Part shown: positions 60,431 through 64,000 of the stretch, piece by piece
How positions within the stretch are numbered: the stretch's first letter is position 1
How the letters are laid out: each line of letters opens with the position of its first letter
Origin: DAOUVR01 sp034430535
GTDB taxonomy: Bacteria; Chloroflexota; Dehalococcoidia; E44-bin15
DNA: 64,000 bases
NCBI GenBank assembly: GCA_964443325.1
Contig: CAYUCL010000001.1
Location: forward strand, 124,001 to 188,000
Direction: 5' to 3'
Program-made: the position numbers and the translations under genes
Notes under the pieces: model-generated
Databases searched by the model: none
What the model was told of the DNA's origin: nothing
The model's input: the letters and a program-made list of their open reading frames with translations, nothing else

Positions 60431-61489
60431 ATGGCATTAGAGGCAAGATGCAGAACAACAGCCATGGCTATCATGCCTCATACTAATATCGAGGAAGCGC
60501 TTGAGCTTGTATTCAGTTTGGACATTCCTTTCTGGCCGCAGCTTCCCAAGATAAGCTTCTATGAAGATGTGTATGCCCAGGCATCGGAGAATTTCCCCGG
60601 AATAGCCGTCGACATTGAAAGAGAAAAGCTCCTCTTCGATACAGCCAGGTTTCAGCAAGAGCTTGGTGACTACTCCGAGAAGATGGACCAAACTGAAACC
60701 TTCGCCTTGAGCCAGCAGTATTCAGCGGTCTATCACAACTTCTTGGACAGAGACCTCCGAGGCTACCATGCCATCAGAGGGCAGGTCACTGGTCCGGTAA
60801 GCCTTGGCTTCATCGTCCTCGATGAGGACCGCAAGCCGATTATCTACAACGATGAAGTAAGGATTCTCCTGTTCGACTTTATTCAACAGAAAGTTAACGT
60901 CCAGTATCGCGACCTTAAGGGAAAGAACCCAAATGCCTTTGTCTGGCTGGATGAGCCAGGTCTGGGCTTCGTGTTCAGTGGTCTATCGGGGTACAATGAC
61001 CTGCAGGCCAAGAAAGATTACTGGAGTTTTATACAAGGTTTGGAAGGCCCCAAGGGGCTACATCTTTGCCCCAACGTGAACCTACCTTACTTGCTGGAGC
61101 TAGGAGTTGACGTCCTATCCTTCGATGCTTATCAGATTGAGTTTATGCCCAGAGAATATGCTAGTGCCGTGACTGAGTTTCTTAAGAGCGGTCGGGTTAT
61201 CTCGTGGGGAATTGTTCCTACTGAGTCGGCAATGCTTTCCAAGGAGACACCAGAAAAGCTGGCGAAGCGACTCATGGAATACTGGGAAGTGGTATCGCTG
61301 AATACCGATATATCGCTGAAGCAGATTGCAGAACAGGCGCTGGTGGCGCCAGCGAGGTGCTGTATTAAAGACATGGAGGCAAAAGGGCAGGCCCACCAGT
61401 CAACGAGTATGGAAGAGAAGAATGTGGGCAAAGCTTTCGCCTTCCTGGGAGAGGTCTCTGGAATGCTGAAGGATAGATATGGTGTATAG
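60431..61489 (+). CDS. Short MetE-like (UROD/MetE superfamily) protein
   Basis: 352 residues, roughly the C-terminal catalytic barrel of cobalamin-independent methionine synthase without its N-terminal half. Candidate zinc ligands are H-L-C in G-L-H-L-C-P-N-V-N and the Cys pair in A-P-A-R-C-C-I-K-D, with W-L-D-E-P-G-L-G-F and F-D-A-Y between them. Such 'core MetE' proteins are known from Dehalococcoides, where one takes methyl groups from methylcobalamin; this protein may be analogous, but other members are corrinoid or unknown methyltransferases. The start is uncertain: ATGs at 60431, 60464 and 60473 all lack a good ribosome site. Confidence 0.75.
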   Translation: MALEARCRTTAMAIMPHTNIEEALELVFSLDIPFWPQLPKISFYEDVYAQASENFPGIAVDIEREKLLFDTARFQQELGDYSEKMDQTETFALSQQYSAVYHNFLDRDLRGYHAIRGQVTGPVSLGFIVLDEDRKPIIYNDEVRILLFDFIQQKVNVQYRDLKGKNPNAFVWLDEPGLGFVFSGLSGYNDLQAKKDYWSFIQGLEGPKGLHLCPNVNLPYLLELGVDVLSFDAYQIEFMPREYASAVTEFLKSGRVISWGIVPTESAMLSKETPEKLAKRLMEYWEVVSLNTDISLKQIAEQALVAPARCCIKDMEAKGQAHQSTSMEEKNVGKAFAFLGEVSGMLKDRYGV

Positions 61490-61571
61490 TTGCAACGATC
61501 TCTCACGAGTCTGTGAATAGTCGCCGATTTCGACTATAATCAATGGAGCATTCCTGCAACGATGGAGGTAA

Positions 61572-62741
61572 ATGTTGGATGTAGAAAAGCTGAAAGAAAT
61601 GGTGATTGGTGAGGTGGATGCCCACCAATCGGAGCTTATCGAGCTGAGCCTCAGGATTCACCAAAACCCTGAGCTGGCTTTCAAAGAAGTAAAGGCTTCA
61701 AAGTGGCTGACCGAGTATCTGGAGGGTAAGGGCTTTAATGTTGAAAGAGGGATTTGCCAGTTGGCGACTGCCTTTAAGGCGAGCTATGGCACAGGCAGAC
61801 CAGCCGTTGCTCTTCTTGCTGAATATGATGCTCTGCCGAAGATAGGACATGCCTGTGGTCATAACATAATCGGCACTACTGCGGTCGGGGCGGCGGTTGC
61901 CTCCCGAAAAGCCATCGACGCGGCGGGCGGTAGCGTTGTGGTTATCGGCACCCCCGCTGAGGAGTCTTATGGCGGCAAGGTGCTCATGGCGGAAAGAGGT
62001 GCCTTTCAAGGTATAGATGCTGCCATGCTGGCGCATCCTCACGGGGTGGATATGACAAGCATGCGATCCCTGGCTTGCATCCGCCTTGAGGCGCAGTTCT
62101 TCGGCAAAGCGGCTCATGCTGCTGGTTCTCCCGAAAGGGGGATCAATGCTCTGGAGGCAATGCTCCAGGCCTTCAACGGGATCAATTCTCTAAGGCAGCA
62201 TATCAACGAGCGGGCTCGCATCCATGGCATCATCACTCATGGTGGTGAAGCACCCAATATTGTTCCCGACTACACCGCCGCAACCTTTCTGGTGCGTGCA
62301 GAGTGGGAGCCCTACCTTGATGAATTAAAGGAGAAGGTGCTAAACTGTTTCAAGGCAGCTTCTCTGGCCACCGGGGCTCGCCTGGAATATGAGTGGTCGT
62401 CATATTACGCTCCTCTGAAGTGTAATTTGGCTTTGGCAGAACTATTTGGCAAGAACATGGAGACTCTTGGGCGCAGCGTTTTGCCGCCAATGAGAAGGGG
62501 CCTCGGCAGTAGCGATATGGGCAATGTTAGCGTTCTGGTTCCATCTATTCACCCAATGGTAGCTATTACCACCCTTGATGTTGCAGCTCACTCCCCTGAA
62601 TTTGCCGAAGCTGCTGCCTCAGAAGCGGGAAATCGAGGGCTTCTCGACGGGGCAAAAGCCATGGCGATGACTTTAGTTGACTTGATTGCTCAGCCAGAGA
62701 CGATGAAAAAGGTGCAAGAGGAGTTTGTTGCCGATAAATAG
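61572..62741 (+). CDS. M20-family amidohydrolase (AbgB/ACY1L2-like)
   Basis: 389 residues. Di-metal site segments: A-C-G-H-N-I-I-G, G-T-P-A-E-E-S-Y-G-G-K, H-P-H-G-V, and the later H-S-P-E-F-A. The dimerisation domain (F-F-G-K-A-A-H-A-A-G-S-P-E-R-G) sits in the middle. Relatives hydrolyse N-acyl amino acids, dipeptides or p-aminobenzoyl-glutamate; the substrate here is unknown. ATG 61572 follows GGAGGTAA. It lies between the MetE-like gene and the second activase, all on the plus strand. Confidence 0.9.
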   Translation: MLDVEKLKEMVIGEVDAHQSELIELSLRIHQNPELAFKEVKASKWLTEYLEGKGFNVERGICQLATAFKASYGTGRPAVALLAEYDALPKIGHACGHNIIGTTAVGAAVASRKAIDAAGGSVVVIGTPAEESYGGKVLMAERGAFQGIDAAMLAHPHGVDMTSMRSLACIRLEAQFFGKAAHAAGSPERGINALEAMLQAFNGINSLRQHINERARIHGIITHGGEAPNIVPDYTAATFLVRAEWEPYLDELKEKVLNCFKAASLATGARLEYEWSSYYAPLKCNLALAELFGKNMETLGRSVLPPMRRGLGSSDMGNVSVLVPSIHPMVAITTLDVAAHSPEFAEAAASEAGNRGLLDGAKAMAMTLVDLIAQPETMKKVQEEFVADK

Positions 62742-62846
62742 AGGGGTGATGAGATGATGATGGCGGTATACTTCGCGCCCTATTCCATAATTGGTGTTTC
62801 TCAATGCGGAAGACGTTCTGGGGCGTAGGGGGAGAGAGCTTAAACG

Positions 62847-63809
62847 ATGGATTTGTATCTCGGAATAGACGTCGGCTCGGTTACCACGAAATTTGCCGTG
62901 CTCAGCGAGGACGACCAGCTTGTTAGCTCCCTCTACCTTCGCACGCAGGGGAAACCCGTTGTAATGGTGCAACAAGGTCTAAGGGAGATCGTCCACAGTA
63001 TGCCGCCCGATACCCAGATTAGGGGTGTTGGCACCACAGGGAGTGCTCGTTACCTTGCTGGGGTGATCGTAAGTGCCGATATAGTAAAGAACGAGATAAC
63101 TTCTCATGCGGTGGCGGCGCTTCAGTTCATGCCAGATGTCCAGACTGTTATCGAGATTGGGGGGCAGGATAGCAAGATTATCATTATCAGGGATGGCATC
63201 GTTACCGACTTTGGGATGAACACGGTTTGCGCTGCGGGAACAGGAAGCTTCCTCGACCAGCAGGCATCGCGTTTGAATATGCGAATCGATGATTTTGGTA
63301 GCAAAGCACTTGAGAGTGGGAAACCGGTACGCATCGCTGGACGGTGCACCGTTTTTGCTGAGTCGGACATGATACATAAGCAACAGATGGGGCACCGAAT
63401 CGAGGACATCGTCTATGGCCTTTGCCAGGCTATGGTGCGTAATTATCTGAACAATGTCGGTTTGGGAAAGGAGATCCTGACCCCCGTCGTGTTTCAGGGG
63501 GGCGTCGCTTTCAACCGTGGCATCGTCAGGGCACTGGAGGAAACCCTTAATACCGATGTCATTGTTCCCCCTCATCACGAGGTGATGGGTGCTATCGGGG
63601 TGGCCCTTCTTGCTCATGAAGATATGGCGGTCCGTGGAAATGGCACAAGGTTCAAAGGGTTCGAGGTGGCTGAAGCCAGTTTTCGCACTTCATCATTTGA
63701 ATGTAAGGCTTGCCCTAGCAGGTGTGAGATCGCCCAGATCTTTCAGGACGGCAAAGTACTAGCCCGATGGGGAGGGCGATGCGATATGTGGGAAAAGGCT
63801 ATCAATTAA
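62847..63809 (+). CDS. 2-hydroxyacyl-CoA dehydratase-type activase (BadF/HgdC family)
   Basis: 320 residues. One ASKHA ATPase domain: Y-L-G-I-D-V-G-S-V-T-T-K, I-G-G-Q-D-S-K, and the bridging [4Fe-4S] cysteines in C-A-A-G-T-G-S-F and G-R-C-T-V-F-A. The C-terminal extension C-K-A-C-P-S-R-C...G-G-R-C-D repeats the linker motif of the giant fusion at 53645, but the gene stops there instead of continuing into a DUF2229 region. plsX starts three bases later, an unexpected pairing. Confidence 0.9.
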   Translation: MDLYLGIDVGSVTTKFAVLSEDDQLVSSLYLRTQGKPVVMVQQGLREIVHSMPPDTQIRGVGTTGSARYLAGVIVSADIVKNEITSHAVAALQFMPDVQTVIEIGGQDSKIIIIRDGIVTDFGMNTVCAAGTGSFLDQQASRLNMRIDDFGSKALESGKPVRIAGRCTVFAESDMIHKQQMGHRIEDIVYGLCQAMVRNYLNNVGLGKEILTPVVFQGGVAFNRGIVRALEETLNTDVIVPPHHEVMGAIGVALLAHEDMAVRGNGTRFKGFEVAEASFRTSSFECKACPSRCEIAQIFQDGKVLARWGGRCDMWEKAIN

Positions 63810-63811
63810 AA

Positions 63812-64000
63812 ATGAGAATAGCTTTGGATGCTATGGGAGGTGACCATGCTCCCCGAGAGGTGGTAAAGGGAGCGGTAGCGGCTGCCCGTGAGCAGGGGAT
63901 AGATGTGGTGCTTGTGGGCAGAAACGGCACCCTTGAGTCGGAGCTAAGAAATCTTCAGTGGGATTTACCTATTATTGATGCCAGTGAGGTGGTGGGGTTT
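63812..64000 (+). CDS. plsX: Phosphate acyltransferase PlsX, 3' end outside window
   Basis: The first 63 codons are visible: M-R-I-A-L-D-A-M-G-G-D-H-A-P-R-E-V-V-K-G is the invariant PlsX start, and V-V-L-V-G-R the next strand. PlsX makes acyl-phosphate from acyl-ACP for phospholipid synthesis. The ATG lies three bases after the activase stop, so the two are probably one transcript. Confidence 0.95.
   Translation, partial: MRIALDAMGGDHAPREVVKGAVAAAREQGIDVVLVGRNGTLESELRNLQWDLPIIDASEVVGF

Overview
This is a draft-assembly window (it contains a 100-N scaffold gap at 34259-34358) from a bacterium that uses the MEP isoprenoid route, makes NAD from aspartate, and carries several 2-hydroxyacyl-CoA-dehydratase-type activases, a split methylmalonyl-CoA mutase and a short MetE-like protein. 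Gene content and order, surface proteins with TPTP linkers and C-terminal membrane anchors, and the density of intergenic palindromes all suggest Chloroflexota, class Dehalococcoidia. That placement is inference from gene content, not from a tree.

Layout. 1-3900: end of an MFS transporter, then a patchwork of an HNH nuclease module, a zinc-ribbon protein and a HicBA toxin-antitoxin pair, separated by broken copies of the 3' end of ispG. 3931-11343 (minus): one long operon rpsB-tsf-pyrH-frr-uppS-cdsA-dxr-rseP-ispG, with several 4-base stop/start overlaps, joining translation factors to isoprenoid, lipid and envelope functions. 11440-17306 (plus): tRNA-Ser(GCT), miaB, then nadA, nadB, a flavodoxin-fold reductase and nadC. 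17373-18299 (minus): dtd and an FmdB-type zinc-ribbon gene. 18938-28314 (plus): a PAS-GGDEF gene split by a nonsense codon, then rpoB-rpoC from a near-consensus promoter. larB converges on rpoC.

29244-36259 looks like a genomic island. It starts at an intact tRNA-Thr(CGT) gene and ends at a 37-bp copy of that tRNA's 3' end. It holds surface proteins: a membrane protein with a possible caspase-type dyad, a secreted papain-like peptidase, a TPTP-linker protein and a thrombospondin-type-3 repeat protein. Three of these share one C-terminal anchor. It also holds an unidentified ~250-nt RNA with a perfect consensus promoter and an intrinsic terminator, and a decayed transposase. No integrase is visible.

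36278-50876: an unrecognised protein, a TreT-like glycosyltransferase with two tandem MFS exporters, an endonuclease IV-like protein, gmk-remA, aroA-tyrA, a PadR-MFS pair with a clear operator, an NYN ribonuclease-like protein, an alcohol dehydrogenase and another MFS protein. 51785-63809: methylmalonyl-CoA mutase large subunit, a giant activase fusion, a SagB-type nitroreductase, DAHP synthase behind an attenuator, a MetE-like protein, an M20 amidohydrolase and a second activase. The window ends in plsX.

Two themes stand out. (1) The DAHP synthase leader encodes a 31-residue peptide with eight aromatic residues in nine codons. It is followed by mutually exclusive antiterminator and terminator hairpins, a complete aromatic-amino-acid attenuator. 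(2) The intergenic DNA carries at least four unrelated palindrome families that all begin GTAG and end CTAC, the signature tetranucleotide of REP elements moved by RAYT-type Y1 transposases. Some sit exactly on stop codons, and some carry copies of the ispG 3' end.
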